Positions 47,840 through 63,223 of a stretch of DNA of 64,000 bases are shown here, one piece after another. Location: assembly GCA_000711775.1 (NCBI GenBank), contig ARYC01000221.1, forward strand, positions 124,001 through 188,000, given 5' to 3'. The DNA is from Oxytricha trifallax (lineage: Eukaryota > Ciliophora > Spirotrichea > Sporadotrichida > Oxytrichidae). The position numbers and the translations under genes are program-made. Position 1 is the stretch's first letter; each line of letters begins with the position of its first letter. The notes beneath the pieces were generated by a model. That model saw nothing but the letters and a program-made list of their open reading frames with translations. It was not told where the DNA came from and ran no database searches.

Positions 47840-49172
47840 ATGTCTACTGTTCCTTAAAGGTAAAAATTGTGCAAATTAACTTTCAATTAGGCCTCCTGAC
47901 ACCCCTTTAATACAAATGTATTCAACTGGGAAATATGATAGTGATATTAAATTTGGATAGTTCAAGTAATAAAAAGCATAAGCTGTAAGCTTTTTTAAAG
48001 ACTTAATTAATATTTTCCTAATAGGGTTTAGCGGCAACTATTCAAGAGAGAAACAAACGAGGATATGAGGAGATAAATGTGAAACCAATAACTCAAAATA
48101 AACCAGATTTATCAAACTATAACCCTAAGCATTACTTGAAACCCTTTAACGACGATAAATTAACTACAATAGATTACAATACAAGTATAACAAGGGAGGA
48201 TTTAGCTGGAAATTCAATTGCATTCAATAGAATACTTAATAAAAAACGAGCTGCTGAAGAAATAAAATAGCGAGGAAGCATTGAAGGGATTTCACTTGCG
48301 AAATAAATCGATCGTGACTCTTTCTTACAAACTAAAAATAGGAAAGCTTCATCTCATGCCTCAAGCACAATTGATGCTTTAAGATTGAGTAATAACGGAA
48401 GATAGATTTGTGAAAAAATCATGTAAGTTAGCAAAGACGAGCATGAATACTTCCAAGATAAGAAAGTAATGACAAATGACTAGAGTAATGGCTTTAATTA
48501 TAAAAGACAAATTCCTGATTACTTTAGAGTTCTTGATAACCCAAGTAAGTTTAACATACCAGTTAATTTAATAATTTAGAAAATCAGAAAAATCTTGAAG
48601 ACTCGGCAGTTGACGGCATGGTCTCAATTATAAGTAAGAACTAAGGTTGGATCACTGTGACTCCCAGATCTCTGAATAGAAAAAACCCTGTTGAGAAGCT
48701 TTCAAGTTAAGGAGGAGACGTTACTAAAACTTCAATTTTAACTCCATCTTGGATGAAGCTAGATTATTCAAATACCCCATAATCTGATCCACTGAAAAGT
48801 ATGGTGACCAAGGGTGCTGCAGTAAGATAAGAAAATAATAGAACGATATTGGTTGATAAAGATCAACCCTAGAAAAGTGTGTTTAGCATTGGAGGATTCA
48901 GACATAATCATATTTAATAAATTGAGTTATTCTCAAATTTTAATGATTTTCTACTTTACATAAAATGAAAACCTATTTAAAGAATTTTCATTATGTAAGT
49001 GAATGTTGCAACCAAAGAGTAGACAGATTTATACAAACCCACAATATTACAGCCCACAAGATTTATAGAGTGGAAGGAGTAACCTAAAAACCAAAGATAT
49101 GATATGAAAATAAGTACTAAAATTGGAAGTTTCCATGAATAATAGTCTTCTCCTTATTTCAATCGTTAATGA
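47840..49172 (+). CDS. Protein of unknown function, multi-exon
   Basis: The first exon MSTVPQR is followed by a GT...AG intron (about 47861-47890), exon PPDTPLIQMYSTGKYDSDIK with FGQFKQQKAQA, and another intron (about 47980-48023). The main exon reads GLAATIQERNKRGYEEINVK, TQNKPDLSNYNPKHYLKPFN and SITREDLAGNSIAFNRILNK. After an intron at 48544-48580 comes NLEDSAVDGMVSIISKNQGW and KTSILTPSWMKLDYSNTP. A last part, after an interruption at about 48910-49012, reads TDLYKPTILQPTRFIEWK and SPYFNRQ, ending at TGA 49170-49172. Basic and Asn-rich; no known domain. The small introns are unusually easy to see here. Confidence 0.55.
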
Positions 49173-49246
49173 TATTAAACTAAAATTTAATGTAAATTTT
49201 AAGAAATTAAAACATTATGACTTATAACTCATTCAATATTTAAAGT

Positions 49247-50582
49247 TCATTTCACTCCTATCTTTTTTCCTTCTAAACCTTAATGTATATTTCTCATTAA
49301 ACTATCGAAAATACTGCTTATAGTCACAAATCCACCTACTACTGCGCATAATCCAACGATAAAGCTATAAAAGCTTTTCTATTCTAGAGTGTATATCATG
49401 CATATACTTCAATAAATAAATTTAAAAATAGCTTCATTAAACCAATTAAAAATCATGAATTTCTTTAAGTTTATGGGTGCCAGATCATACTTAAGATTGA
49501 ACTAATTACCACCCTGAACTAACATATTTTGATGAGTAGCAGTGTACATATAACTGCGCTTGTCACTTCCCTCGGGCCCCTGCTCTCTAATGATAACAGG
49601 TGTCACGTCAATAAAGTATGCCGAGTAAAACCCAATTTCAATGTTTCCATACATTAAAGGATGCATGGCAATAGTTCCATCTAGTGACTTATGATCGTGA
49701 GTTAGTGATAAATTTTATAGTTCTTCCATTGTAGATTTATCATCGAAGAACAACCTTCTAATTTTATGGGAGAAATCAACTCTATAGTTATTCACAGTCA
49801 ATTCCCTGCTTAAATCATGATTGTGACCCTGAGTGTTAATAGTGAAAGAACCTTGTGCTTTAGGTACTTAGAGAAACCCTTGAATTCTACAGCCTAAACC
49901 CTTTTACAATTTCTTTATTACTTCCTTAAACTTTAAAGTATATAAAAATACTCAAATAAAATTATTTAAAAGATTGATGTCTAAATTGTCTTATTCTTTG
50001 TACTCTTCAGTAGCTTAATCATGATGATTCAAAATGAATTTATATTTTACATTTAATAATAAAATAGCATATTATAATTTTATACGAATTTATGTATGTT
50101 TTCGGTGCCTGGTTGCCTATTCTTGAATATATCTCTACTATCAGTGCCTATGGTATCAGATTTCGCCATACTTATCAATTCGCAAGGTGTTCCATGAAAA
50201 TCAATATCCATGTATAAACTTAACTATATATATGCCTTAGATATTTTTTCCCCAAAATATATAAGGAACATTCTCTTACATAATTGTTCATGTATAAAGT
50301 TGGATTGACTACTGCTAATTCAGATGTTTACTTAGGTGTGATATATTTAGCCACCTCATATACCATTAACAAGGATAATAAAGTTCCAGCCAACACACTA
50401 ACTACAATAAAAAATTGTTAAAATTAACTATTAAATGATAAATTTGAGAAATGCTTACTTGTTGCACCAGACGCTGTTGGCTCTGTAAGTTCAACTGGCA
50501 TCACTCTGTAGAAGTCAAAGGATTTTATAAATTCAGAGATACTCGATGATTTTTTACTTCTTTAATCAAATTTTTCACTCAT
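49247..50582 (-). CDS. ERGIC/Erv41-Erv46-type ER-Golgi cargo receptor
   Basis: Starts MSEKFDQRSKKSSSISEFI at 50582, then FDFYRVMPVELTEPTASGAT, the conserved entry of the family. A membrane helix follows with LAGTLLSLLMVYEVAKYI. The lumenal part has DIDFHGTPCELISMAKSDTI, corresponding to the conserved D-x-F-x-x-PC-x-x-x-S-x-D block. The C-terminal half includes GNIEIGFYSAYFIDVTPVI and REQGPEGSDKRSYMYTATHQ. The second membrane helix (FYSFIVGLCAVVGGFVTISS) precedes the cytosolic tail GLEGKKIGVK and TGA 49247-49249. Erv41/46 cycle between ER and Golgi and retrieve cargo. Introns at about 50420-50455, 50225-50270, 50050-50090, 49940-50000 and 49390-49440. Confidence 0.78.
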
Positions 50583-50808
50583 TTCTAAAGTATAGATAAT
50601 TAATTATATGTTAATTATTGTCAAAATTGAAATAATTTATAAATATATAATCAATACCATAGATTATGTTAAACAACTTTACTAGCAATACTTCTATATT
50701 AAATTTAGAAAAAATTTAATCTTATTCTATGAATATTCTGGCAATTATACAATATTTAAACATTAGAAATTATTCTTTATAAAATTATATAGGTTTAGAA
50801 ATAATTTT

Positions 50809-52292
50809 TCATTTTCTATTGATGTCAGGTAATTTACTGCTTGATTTGATTTATTCCTCTGGTTGTAAGTCATCCTCATTTTCTTCGTCCTCTTCTTTAT
50901 GCACATTATCGTCTTATATACCTTAGAGAATAAAATAAACTTCCAAAAGTTGAACTTATGATTCATTATAATTTACAGTGTAAGAGTTTGATTTATACTA
51001 TTTGAATGTTTGTTACATGGTTGCTCCATTTCATGGATGCATTTGCCATGCCAAAGTTCACTTTAGCATGCTCCTTCATGTTAGTGTCATTAGTTTCTTC
51101 TGCAATCTTCATAGCTCTATAGAAGTGTTTTGTGCTCGTATCATAGTCACCCTTTTAAGTCAGTAACTCTCCAAGCTGAAGGTAAGCACCACTCTCCCCT
51201 TTTCTGTATTTGAGTTCATTGGATAGTTCCAGATATCTCTCAACAAACATCTGTAGTTTCTCTTGATTCATTTAAGCATAAACATTCTTGCCTCCAACTT
51301 TCCCCAAGTTTCCGATTGCTACACTTTACCCAGCTACACTACTCATTTGAATGGCATATCTCAAGGCAAACTAGTGATTAATTGAAGCTTTCTCATGGTC
51401 TCCAATATTGTTGTAAATTAAACCCAGATTGATATGAGCGAGGAATTTTCCAGCAACATCAGCGATTTCTTTGTGCTTAGTATGGTATTCTATAGCATCT
51501 TTATAGAGTTAGGGTTCTGATTCTCCAAGTTTCATGTAGTCAACTCCGATGCAATTATATGATAAGGCTTCTCCATGGGCATCACCAATAGCTTTACATA
51601 CTTATAGGAAACGCTTGTACTAATCTATAGCTTGTTTGTATTTCCCCAAGTTGTCGAAAAGCAAATAAATTAATAATTTGTTTGGTATAAAGAATTGTAA
51701 GCACACCCGTGGAGTAATAAGCTCTACCCTCATCTCTTGATTTTCCAGCTCTCTTGCAAGCGAAAGCAAGAATATTGTAATCCTTTAGTCTTTTCTAAGC
51801 AGCAATTCGATTGTAGGAATCTGCGTAAGACATATTGAGACCGGCCACACTTTTTAATAGAGAAGCTTAATTGAAATCAGTACCTCTAAATAACGTTGGT
51901 TATATAATTTTAATTGAAATTTGTGAATATTACTTACTTTGAAGCCAATCTGCTCTTGCTAATAATATCTTCTTTTCTCTTTGGCGTATTGAAGTATATA
52001 GGCAACTCTATTCTTTGAGGTTAATTCACTCTGAGGGGCAAGTCACTTTCTTTCTGTAAATTTCTCAATCTAAAACCCTTCAAATTCTCTTCAGCAAGCG
52101 TTTTCGAATTCAATGCACCTGCAGGAGCAGGTCTGGTTCTTGCTCTATCTGGAGATGCCGAAAAATAGGCTCCTCTAACAGTTGATTTATTCATTTAAGA
52201 ATATCCACCATTGCTATAGAGAAAGAATCGTTTAAAAAAGTAGAAATAAAATACAAAGAACTGTTGAGGTTAGCACCGTAGGGATTGCTCAT
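50809..52292 (-). CDS. Tetratricopeptide repeat protein, TTC29-like
   Basis: The first exon MSNPYGANLN is joined over an AT-rich intron to GGYSQMNKSTVRGAYFSASP. TPR motifs follow: RAYYSTGVLT and AIDQYKRFLQVCKAIGD, EALSYNCIGVDYMKLGE, KFLAHINLGLIYNNIGDHE, SVAIGNLGKVGGKNVYAQ, GAYLQLGELLTQKGDYD and HFYRAMKIAEETNDTN. The end AKVNFGMANASMKWSNHV followed by an acidic last exon (DNVHKEEDEENEDDLQPE) reaches TGA 50809-50811. The order and spacing of TPRs and the NFGMANA motif resemble TTC29, an axonemal protein linked to dynein arm function. Introns lie near 51660-51710, 51900-51945 and 50940-51000. Confidence 0.7.
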
Positions 52293-52688
52293 TTTCAAAG
52301 TTATTTATTTATTTTAATTATCTAATTTGTTAATATTCTTTTTATTTCAACTAGAGTGGTGAAAGTTACAACGTTAATCGAATTATTTAAGAATTGATTC
52401 ATTGTGAGCTATGATTAGAAGGAGTGAATCATTAGTAGTTAATGAGTAATAATCTTATCATATCACTTTTTAATGATAATTTAAACTAGCAATGTAAATG
52501 TGATAAAAACAAACAATACTCGAAGCACCAACTTTCTTTCCAAAATTCTTACTTCTCAATCTATATATGATTAAGAAACTTGACTAGAGAATACATAAAT
52601 ATTTAATAGTGAAAAAAATAGTTTAAACCTCTAAATAGTACCATGGTGTAAATCATTAACTATAATTATTATATCTTTTAAATTTGTC
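52293..52688. other. AT-rich divergent intergenic region
   Basis: About 400 bases between the divergent TTC29-like and mutase genes, no coding-like frame. Confidence 0.5.
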
Positions 52689-55146
<2,458 letters not shown>

Positions 55147-55710
55147 GGAAATTAGATCAATCTTATTTAATTCGTAAAATTGTGGAGCAGTTTTACATAA
55201 TTTAATTTTTAATTTAAATTACTACTCATTTAGAAAAAGATGCTATTATTTTAAAATAGAATTAATATGTTTTATTATTTTATTAATTGTGAAATTTCTT
55301 AAAGTTTAAATAATATAATGTATGCTATGAAAACACAAATTATTTCATGACTGCACATAACTCAAAAAAACTTTAAGCTTTAAGCTATTTAAATTTATGA
55401 TTAATGCTTTTTTAATTAATTAATTTTAGAAAAATATCGAAATAAAAATGAAAAATTTCAATTGTAAATTTTCTAAATTTTTGAATATTTTTTACATTTT
55501 TAATTAATAATTATTAATAAAATTCTTAATTTAATTATTGTTTAGGAATATCACATTTAAGCATTAAGTTAAGATAATTTTTAAATATTATATTTTGATA
55601 TTTAACCTAACATATTTAGCAAAGAAATATTCATGATTAACTTATCGACTAAATTGCACTGATTTGCTTAAGTATTATAATATTAAATATTTGCATTATA
55701 TTAAGCATTA
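55147..55710. other. AT-rich intergenic stretch
   Basis: About 560 bases, extremely AT-rich, with stops in all frames. Presumably 3' flank of the mutase, germline spacer and 5' flank of RPB5. A TTAAATTAATTAATT-like A/T repeat occurs at about 55415. Confidence 0.5.
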
Positions 55711-56522
55711 ATGGACCTTGATCAAACAACTTTGCTCTATAGAGTGAGAAAGACTGTCTTGCAGATGTTAAAGGACCGTGGCTACATCGTCAGTGACAAG
55801 AAGTTGAAGCAGACTATTGAGGAGTTCAAGGCCACTTTCAACAACACTCGTGACTCACTCAATTTGATTGTTACAAAGAGACAGCAAGTTGACCCTAATG
55901 ACCCCAATTCCCAGGTTGCTCAAAACTCAGAGGAGTAGCAGAAACTCATTGTATTCTTCCCAGATGTTGAGAAACTTAACATGGCTGCTCTCAAGCAAAT
56001 TGCAATTAAGATGCTCGAAGTTAACTGCTTCAATGCTATCGTCATTATCAAGGGAGCAACTCAAATCTCAAGAAGGGTAAGTCAGAAAAGCAATATATGC
56101 ATTTGTATTTAAATTCACTAAGTTTATGGATGACTAACAATATGAAATAGGAACTTGATGAGTTGAAACCATGTGAAATCGAATGCTTCTTGCAACAAGA
56201 GCTTCTCGTCAACATTACTGAGCATGAATTGGTGCCTAGACACGAAGTGCTCTCTGACAAGGCTAAGCATGAACTTCTTAAGAAATAGTAAGTCATTCAT
56301 GGTTTCATTTTTGCATGAAATGCCCTATAACAATTATATTGCTGTTCTGACAATAATATACTTACCCCTATTTCTAGTCGTGTTAAGGATTCTCAACTCC
56401 CAAAGATTCAAGTAGACGATCCAATTGCTAGATACTATGGTGTGAAAAGAGGTTAAGTTATGAAAATTGTGAGAGCTTCTGAGACTGCAGGTAGATATGT
56501 GACTTACAGATTGGCATATTGA
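55711..56522 (+). CDS. RPB5: RNA polymerase subunit RPB5 (RPABC1), shared by Pol I, II and III
   Basis: Three exons. MDLDQTTLLYRVRKTVLQML and RDSLNLIVTKRQQVDP give the jaw domain, with FFPDVEKLNMAALKQIAIK after. The first intron is 56077-56150 (gtaagt...aaatag). The assembly domain has CEIECFLQQELLVNITEHEL and VPRHEVLSDKAKHELLKK. The second intron is 56288-56377. The last exon reads RVKDSQLPKIQVDDPIARYY followed by GVKRGQVMKIVRASETAG and YRLAY, ending at TGA 56520-56522. The C-terminal part (PRH--L, QLP-I---DP-ARY-G---G-V-KI-R-SETAGRY--YR) is the near-invariant RPB5 signature. About 215 residues, normal length. No IES needed. Confidence 0.95.
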
Positions 56523-56668
56523 AGAACGAATAGCATAAATATAGATATAATTAACTTTGATTGCAAATTTATTTTGAGATTATTTGATTCATAATTAACT
56601 TAATTAACACTAAAATAGTCTACTCAATACTTTTAATTAATCAACTTTAACATATTTACTAGTTTCTT

Positions 56669-58863
56669 TCAAAAAATAATCGAAATGTACTTTTTATTCT
56701 TCTTTTTCCTTTAGTTTTGTTGTTAGGAATATTTCTAAAGGATGGCATCATAAATAGTTGCTCCATGCTCTCTAAATTCCAAATATTCTTTGAGCTCCTG
56801 ATCTATAAACTCTTGAAGCACATCTTTCTTTCCCTTGCCAACTACAAAATCTTACTTTTGCTTAACATAATCATTAAATATTTAACCTATTTCTTTGCAA
56901 CTTGATGGATATAAATCTTCGTCTTCATTCAGATGTTAGAATAGAAAATCCAAATCATCAAAACATTTCTAAATGAGCTCCTTATTAGAGTGTATTTTTT
57001 AGTTGTCTAATTCTGATATTTTTTTCATTTTTAAGCAGTCTCTTATTATAGAGACAGCTTGAATTTCAGTTTCTTAAATTGCTTTTGGTTTGTGAGAGAT
57101 AATACTAGTTACAGCTAGATTCTCATCAAATATTTATTGAATATTAAGTCTCTTTGAGTTATTTGTAGGATCAAACTAGCTTATTGTTTCTGATTGTGGA
57201 ACAGTCAAAGTATTTTTATTTTTCTAGATATTTCTTATAAAATCTCGCTAAGTAACAGAACCTTTCATTCCATAAGTGGGCCTAAAATGACTACGAGCTG
57301 TTTAGACTTATCTTTTGTTGAGAAATTCTTGCTTAGAAAAATCTTAGGCAGTTTATGATCTTACGTGATTTGTTTTGGCACTAGTTTTAAAATTTGAACA
57401 ATTTTGAATGAGATTTCTATGGAGCGATAATTTTTCTAAAATTTCTTCAGGTTACTGTGCCTGTAAGGACTTTTTTATTATAGTATTTCTCTATTTATCG
57501 TATAACCTAGTTTTAAAGAAATAATTGCGATTAAGTTCAGCTTCCAGCTTTAATTGCTCAGAACTTTTGTGTTCTTCAATTTCTTAATTTTATTGTTTTT
57601 AAATTCTCTCAAGTATTTTCTGTTAAATTCTTGATAACTTAAAACCTTAACCCATTATAGGTTCTTCTTAATTGCTTAATAAATTTGCTATAGATAGTTT
57701 TTAAGATGAAGGAGCTTTAGACAGAGGCTTTCTATTAGATTAATTGGTTTACCCTTCTTTAGGTAAATTCAATTTTATTTCAGGTACTACTATTTTTACT
57801 CTATTATTGTTTTATGATTTGACTATTGGCTATGTTGGACTGATGGAAACTATAAATGATAGCAAAATAATAAAGATTTTCATATTCTTAATATTTGCCA
57901 GTTCTAAGGTTTTTTCTTTTCAGCTGCAGTGTTAAGAAAGCTATTTTTCCTATTCATTAATTTTAACTCATTCATTTGATTTTAATTGTCATCAAATTCT
58001 GTAACAAACTTATCATTCTAATTTAAATCATCGCTTGTCATATCATGAAATTCATCGGGCATTTCAATTAACTCGATCGATGGAGCTTTTAATTTTGAGA
58101 TAGAAAATTGTCTCATAAAATTCTCAAATTCTCTCATTTCCTTTTAGACCTAGTTTCTAATTTCAATTTTTAAATCAGTTTTCTTCAAGTATCTCATTGT
58201 TTGCACAGTTTCCAAGGGATTGATGTTATATTTAGCATAGAATTTTCTCTACATTCGTGTATTGGGAGTATCGTCATCTTCTTGCTCTTAATGGTTTTAT
58301 TTCTAATTTGATGCATTTTAATTTAAATTTAACTATTAGCTTCCAAATGATAGGAACTATGAGTTATTATCAGTTTCCAGCATTTCTTAATTTTATTCAA
58401 GATGTTTGCTGCCATTTTAACTCAACTTTTAAGAACCCTATTTTTGAAATTCAAAACCCAGAAGTTTCTTATCTAGACTAACTTAGTGTTACAGCAGTTA
58501 AACTGTACTGCTTGAATATTGATTTTTATGAAGCTATTTCTTCTATTAAAGCAGTATGTTTTTTTATTACTACTCTAATTCAAACATTTCTTATTCATCT
58601 AACTCAGAATCTTCTTGCTAGATTTTGACTATGTTTTTCTTGGGGTTAATTAAAGCGAATAAATCTGAAATTTTATGCCTTTCACTAGCTGGTAAATTCT
58701 CTCTTGGATTCGCTAGAGCATAAGGATTATTTACTTTCTTAAAACCGAGATTGTTTACTGTTGTTAACTTTTTAACACTGTGGGAGTCATGGCTTGTTAT
58801 GTCATTATTATTCAATAAAAATTTAAAATTTAGTTTGAAGAGAAATATTAAATATGCCAGCAA
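56669..58863 (-). CDS. Gln-rich coiled-coil protein of unknown function, 5' end uncertain
   Basis: On the minus strand with Gln codons the frame is open over most of 58810-57890, with KKVNNPYALANPRENLPASE, KISDLFALINPKKNIVKI, NPLETVQTMRYLKKTDLKIE and SIELIEMPDEFHDMTSDDL. After an interruption near 57790-57880 comes QSNRKPLSKAPSSQKLSIA, then EIEEHKSSEQLKLEAELNR, AQQPEEILEKLSLHRNLIQN and QFDPTNNSKRLNIQQIF. The end YPSSCKEIGQIFND with VKQKQDFVVGKGKKDVLQEF reaches TGA 56669-56671. No known domain; heavy in Gln and Asn. The ORF opens at 58863 (MLAYLIFLFKL), but that part looks like an AT-rich intron, so the real first exon is missing. Convergent with RPB5. Confidence 0.5.
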
Positions 58864-58959
58864 TAAAAATAAAACAAGTTTGGAATGTCAAACACAATTT
58901 TATTCACCTATATATTCATTAACATAAAATATATCTGAACTATATAATTAATTATGATT

Positions 58960-59418
58960 GTTGCCTCATTAGGATCTTCGAGCACTATGAATTTCTTAAT
59001 GAGGTGTTTAAGAAGATTTTTATGAACCCTCTTCAAATGGTGTATAAGGTCCCTAATTTTGCTTTAAGTTAAGATGTTTGGTTTTAAGTTTTAGCTTCAG
59101 GTTATTAAGGAAAGGAGATTAATTAAAATTTAACAATAATTTATTTTTTTCTTCATAGATGAGGGTATTCCTCTAGAGCTGTTCAAATCACTTGTCTGCA
59201 TTCGATTTAGCATCGGAGACACCGCAGCTGATAGATGTTATTTGATATTTAGATTCTGAAAATTTTCAGATAAAATTCTATGCCCAAAATTTGCATTAGC
59301 TTCTCATCTTCCCTTGAAAGATTTTGAGAATTTATTTATATCCAGAGATAGGATTGTATCATTTTAAGGGGTTTATTCCTTCATGAAATTTTAACTTTAA
59401 ATAATTAATTACTTATGA
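58960..59418 (+). CDS. Partial coding region of unknown protein, 5' end missing
   Basis: After an AG at about 58972 the frame reads IFEHYEFLNEVFKKIFMN, then PLQMVYKVPNFALSQDVWF and QVLAS. A GT...AG intron (about 59100-59158) joins DEGIPLELFKSLVCIRFSIG and DTAADRCYLIFRF. One in-frame TGA at about 59258, then the same frame continues FSDKILCPKFALASHLPLK, FENLFISRDRIVSFQGVY and TGA 59416-59418. Composition is coding-like, but no ATG exists upstream within 100 bases before the opposite-strand gene, so the 5' segment lies elsewhere. I do not recognise the family. Confidence 0.45.
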
Positions 59419-59553
59419 TTTATAATTATCAATAATTATAATATTGCTAAACTCTAAACAGAACTGTTTAGATAATCATAGCATATTAGTTAAGTTAAAA
59501 TGTATAAGTTCAGATTATGCTATTAATTTGGCAATATTATTAAAAGAAAAATA

Positions 59554-59775
59554 ATGAGTCATTCAAACAGTGAGAGCAGACAACTCAATACCTTCCATTA
59601 AGCTTACTTGAACTGCGTGAGTGAGAAGCTTACAAGTTTCCTTGCTGCACCTCAAAAAGAACAATAAACTCCAGAATTCTGTACTTCAGAGAAGTAATCT
59701 TACTTCAATTACATGAGACTTCACTTCAAAACTGAGTATGATAATCTAGAAAAACTAGAGAATTAGAACTTCTGA
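59554..59775 (+). CDS. Small protein of unknown function (73 residues)
   Basis: MSHSNSESRQLNTFHQAYLN is followed by CVSEKLTSFLAAPQKEQQTP and FNYMRLHFKTEYDNLEKLEN; TGA at 59773-59775. The frame looks coding after the TGA too (NTHIDQTSNQGKLFNEYQYI to about 59885), so it may be longer, with a tiny IES or an error at the TGA. Cysteines are few; no motif recognised. Confidence 0.45.
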
Positions 59776-60050
59776 AGAAGTAATACACACATTGATTAAA
59801 CTTCGAATCAAGGAAAATTATTCAATGAGTATCAATATATATTCACTCTTCAGCAAATCTAGAGCAGTTTCTTGAAGTCTGCTTGATATAGCTAGAGTGA
59901 TTTTATTTAAAGCTAAGCATAAATAATCTTGTAAATTTGTACTCTTTACATACTCATTTTATTTTCATGTTTTATTCTATCTAACTTTATATTACCTTTG
60001 CTTGATATACTATGATTTTAAAATTTTTTAAATCCAATAATAATTTAAAT
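59776..60050. other. Intergenic stretch with possible extension of the small ORF
   Basis: Same-frame coding-like sequence to about 59885 (YIFTLQQIQSSFLKS), then AT-rich spacer before the convergent minus-strand gene. Confidence 0.4.
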
Positions 60051-63000
60051 TCATTGTTAATCATTAAGCCTACTTGTCATAGAATGACCTTATTTTAAGC
60101 TGGTTTTATTTGCGAACAAAAGCCATCTGCTATAAGAATTCATTCTTTCTCTTTTTTATTAAGAATCTAGATTTAGTTGCTGTTAATCACAGACCGGGCT
60201 TTGTTACAAATACCTTTAGCTTTCATTCTTAATGAATTAGTTCTAAGTTTATGTTTTTGAATCAGTTTATCTACTGGTGTAGATACTACTGTTCTTATTA
60301 ATTAGCTCTGGGAAAATGCTTTATGTTCTAGAATTGTGAATACTAGTTTGCTCTTCAATATTTTGAGTATCTTATCTCTTCTTTTATTATTTCAGATTTT
60401 ACTTCTTTTATTGAAGTTAATAAGCTTGTCTAAAAGGGCTCTACTCATCTAATTGGCGATTTAGCTCTTCTTTAAATTTTATCAGGGTTTTTTCTTAAGC
60501 TTAGTCAATCGCTTTATTGATAAACTTTTGGTGACCAGCTGCAAAAGTGTTGAAATATTTGTTCTCCAAGATGCTCTATTCTATTTCCTATAAATTCTAA
60601 GGGAATGCTTCATCTTAATTGAGAGCTTAAGATTATAATTTTTCAAGGTTCTCGATTATTTCTTAAAGATTATCTATCTTTTAAAACCCCATAAATTAAT
60701 TAAGACATGAGAATTAGGGTTTAAAACAAAAGAGATTAAGTATTAATGATTATTTTTGGCGTATAATTTTAATGTTTGGGCTTATTATTAAAACTATTGG
60801 CTCGATTAATTGTCCTATTAAAATAATCCAATAAGAGTGTGTAAATTTGATTTATGGCTAATTATTTATAAGATTAGCCTATTATAATAGATTTTAAATC
60901 TAATTGTTATTAACTCTAATCCTCGCTTCCAAAATGGTCTATGGTGTTTTATCTTGAAGGAGATTTTCTAAAAGCACTAACCTAACTTGAAGGTTTGCTT
61001 TCTTATTTATTCTTTGATTTTTGTTTAGGCGTAGCTTAGATTAATTTATCAGTTGATTAAGGTGAATAATTCTCATAAATTCTGTGTTCCTATGAGTTCT
61101 ATTCTAAAATTTAATATTCCTCATCATACTTCTATAGTATAGCTTTAACTTCTGATAAATTCTGCTGTCGCTATAACAATGAAATATGTCATAAATTGTA
61201 AATTTATTGATAATAAAGTTGCTGCTTTAATCGAGGTTCTATTCTTTATTCATCTTAATTACATGATTTTCTTGACTTTTGAGTTTAGTATGCAATAGCT
61301 TCGTTTAAGCTATATTAAACTTACGATGGTACCTAAACAAATTACTTTCCAATGCTAAAGCTGCTAGTTTGCCGAGATTTAGAAGTCAAATCTTTTCGGC
61401 TAGTCCTTAAACTATTCATTTTGCTAGTTAAAGACAAAAATGGGTTTTGAAGTTTCTTATAATTTTGGCTTTGTTTCATTTTATCAAAGTTCATTTGGAT
61501 CTTATTGAATTTTAAAAATTTTGCAAAATTTAATTATTTATATGGATATAATTGCCTTTTTCGACGATAGATTAATTTCGAGAACCGTAATTTTGGAGAT
61601 AATTACTAAGCTCTTAATATTAGCCAAAGCCATCTAATTTAGACTGTATATTGTTCTAATATATAGGGTTTAAGGCCTCCTTAAGCTAGATCTAGAAAAT
61701 TTAATTAGACTTCTCAGTGAGCGAGATGTTTGGTTTTTCTTTCACATATCTTTGCTTCAATCTATTATTATATGTAAAAGACTGAATAAGCTTCTCCTAA
61801 GCAGTGAGAGTTGATCCCATTAATTCTTGAATTTCCTCTTATTAAGTCATATTATCGACTTTTCTAATAATGAAAATAATGAATAACATACATTTCTTTA
61901 CTATATCTTGTCTTTTATCGATTCTGGGGATGCAAGTTGAGTGAAAGGACTTCTATAAATTTTCTAAGTTTATTAAATTTAGCTCCCATCTAACTTATCA
62001 AGATAAGACCCAAGCCTACTAGTTTGAAACTATGATCTTGCATAACTTTCAGGCTAAGGAAAAATGTTCCTTTCAATGTTTCTGGTATTCAAGACTGCTG
62101 AAGGTTAGCTATTTCTTTCATTGCTCATATTTTATGATAAGAAACGATGGTTGTATTGCTAAGTATGTGATTATTAGTTTGACTTTTTATTTTTAGATTA
62201 CAAAACAAAAAAAGTATCTGTTAAGAGAGAATTTTACTCAGTAGCTATTTTCTTTGAAGTAAGATCCTAGCTTTCACTTATTAAATTCTTTCTACTTTCT
62301 TTAACATTCAGTCTTTCAAAGTTTATTACAGGTTCTTCTTAGTACTCTATCTATTTATTAAAAATAGAGTCTATATTTTTGCTAGAGAGTTATATGCTTC
62401 TTTAAGTTTGATTACCTTTCTTTTTAATTTTCCCTATAACATGGGCATCCTCTGGTATATGAAAGAACTCAACCGTGGAATATTTACTAGTCTAACCCTA
62501 TGAATAGACATTTGAACTTTAAGCAGCTTTGTTGAAGCTGCTACTTTTATAGCGACTTAGATTATTTATTTCCCCAGAGTGTTATTTTCCTTTGACATTT
62601 GAGTTATAATCCTTAATGATTTAATTGTTCGCTACATGTACTTCTTTTTTAAGAACATCTAAATTGTATTCATTATCAAATTGAGGTCGTTAAAATTTAT
62701 GCTGTTCATTCTATAACTACTAGATTTTCTTTTTCGATTCCCTCAAAGTTTAACTTATCTAATAATATTAATTCTAGGCATAGGCTTCAATGTCATTTTT
62801 TACGATTGGTCTTATCAGTTTATTCTAATTTTAAGACTACCCTTGTTTTTATTATGAACCAATATGATTTATATCAGAATTTAATTGACTGTGAATTGAT
62901 GTTCTCTTTACAGGTCGTGATTATTAATGAGGCAGTAAAGTATCTCTGTGGATGGGGCTATTTTAATCACTGAAAATCATAGGACTGGGAGTAACAGATG

Positions 63001-63223
63001 TGTTTAATGGGTTTCCATTATTATTATGCAGATGAAATTAATTTGGAGAAATCATCCAATTACTAATCTAAAAGTTAAATTTTAAATAGTAGTATTTATC
63101 TTTGCGCTATCTAACAATAATAATGCTCAATAATTTTTAAGTGTTAAATTTTATAACATTTTGTGTCGTTTTTCGCTTTCTCTCATCATATTAGATAACT
63201 TGCACCTTTTAATCTGATTCCAT
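60051..63223 (-). CDS. Large Gln/Asn/Lys-rich protein of unknown function
   Basis: Starts MESDQKVQVIQYDERKRKTT at 63223. After an AT-rich break (about 63070-63170) comes ISNWMISPNQFHLHNNNGN and a long frame through 62940-62200: VKRTSIHSQLNSDINHIGS, LRESKKKIQQLQNEQHKFQR, STVEFFHIPEDAHVIGKIKK and FERLNVKESRKNLISESQ. Further pieces continue to the C-terminal helical part FNTFAAGHQKFINKAIDQA and EELNRQLDEQSPFRQAYQ, ending RLNDQ and TGA 60051-60053. Several frame changes between 62200 and 60700 imply introns or IESs I could not place. No domain recognised; a structural or ciliary low-complexity protein is possible but unproven. Confidence 0.5.

Noticed and set aside
58618..58863. N-terminus MLAYLIFLFKLNFKFLL as a signal or membrane anchor
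   Set aside because: The stretch is AT-rich and looks like an intron read open by chance; coding character starts at NDITSHDSHSVKK.
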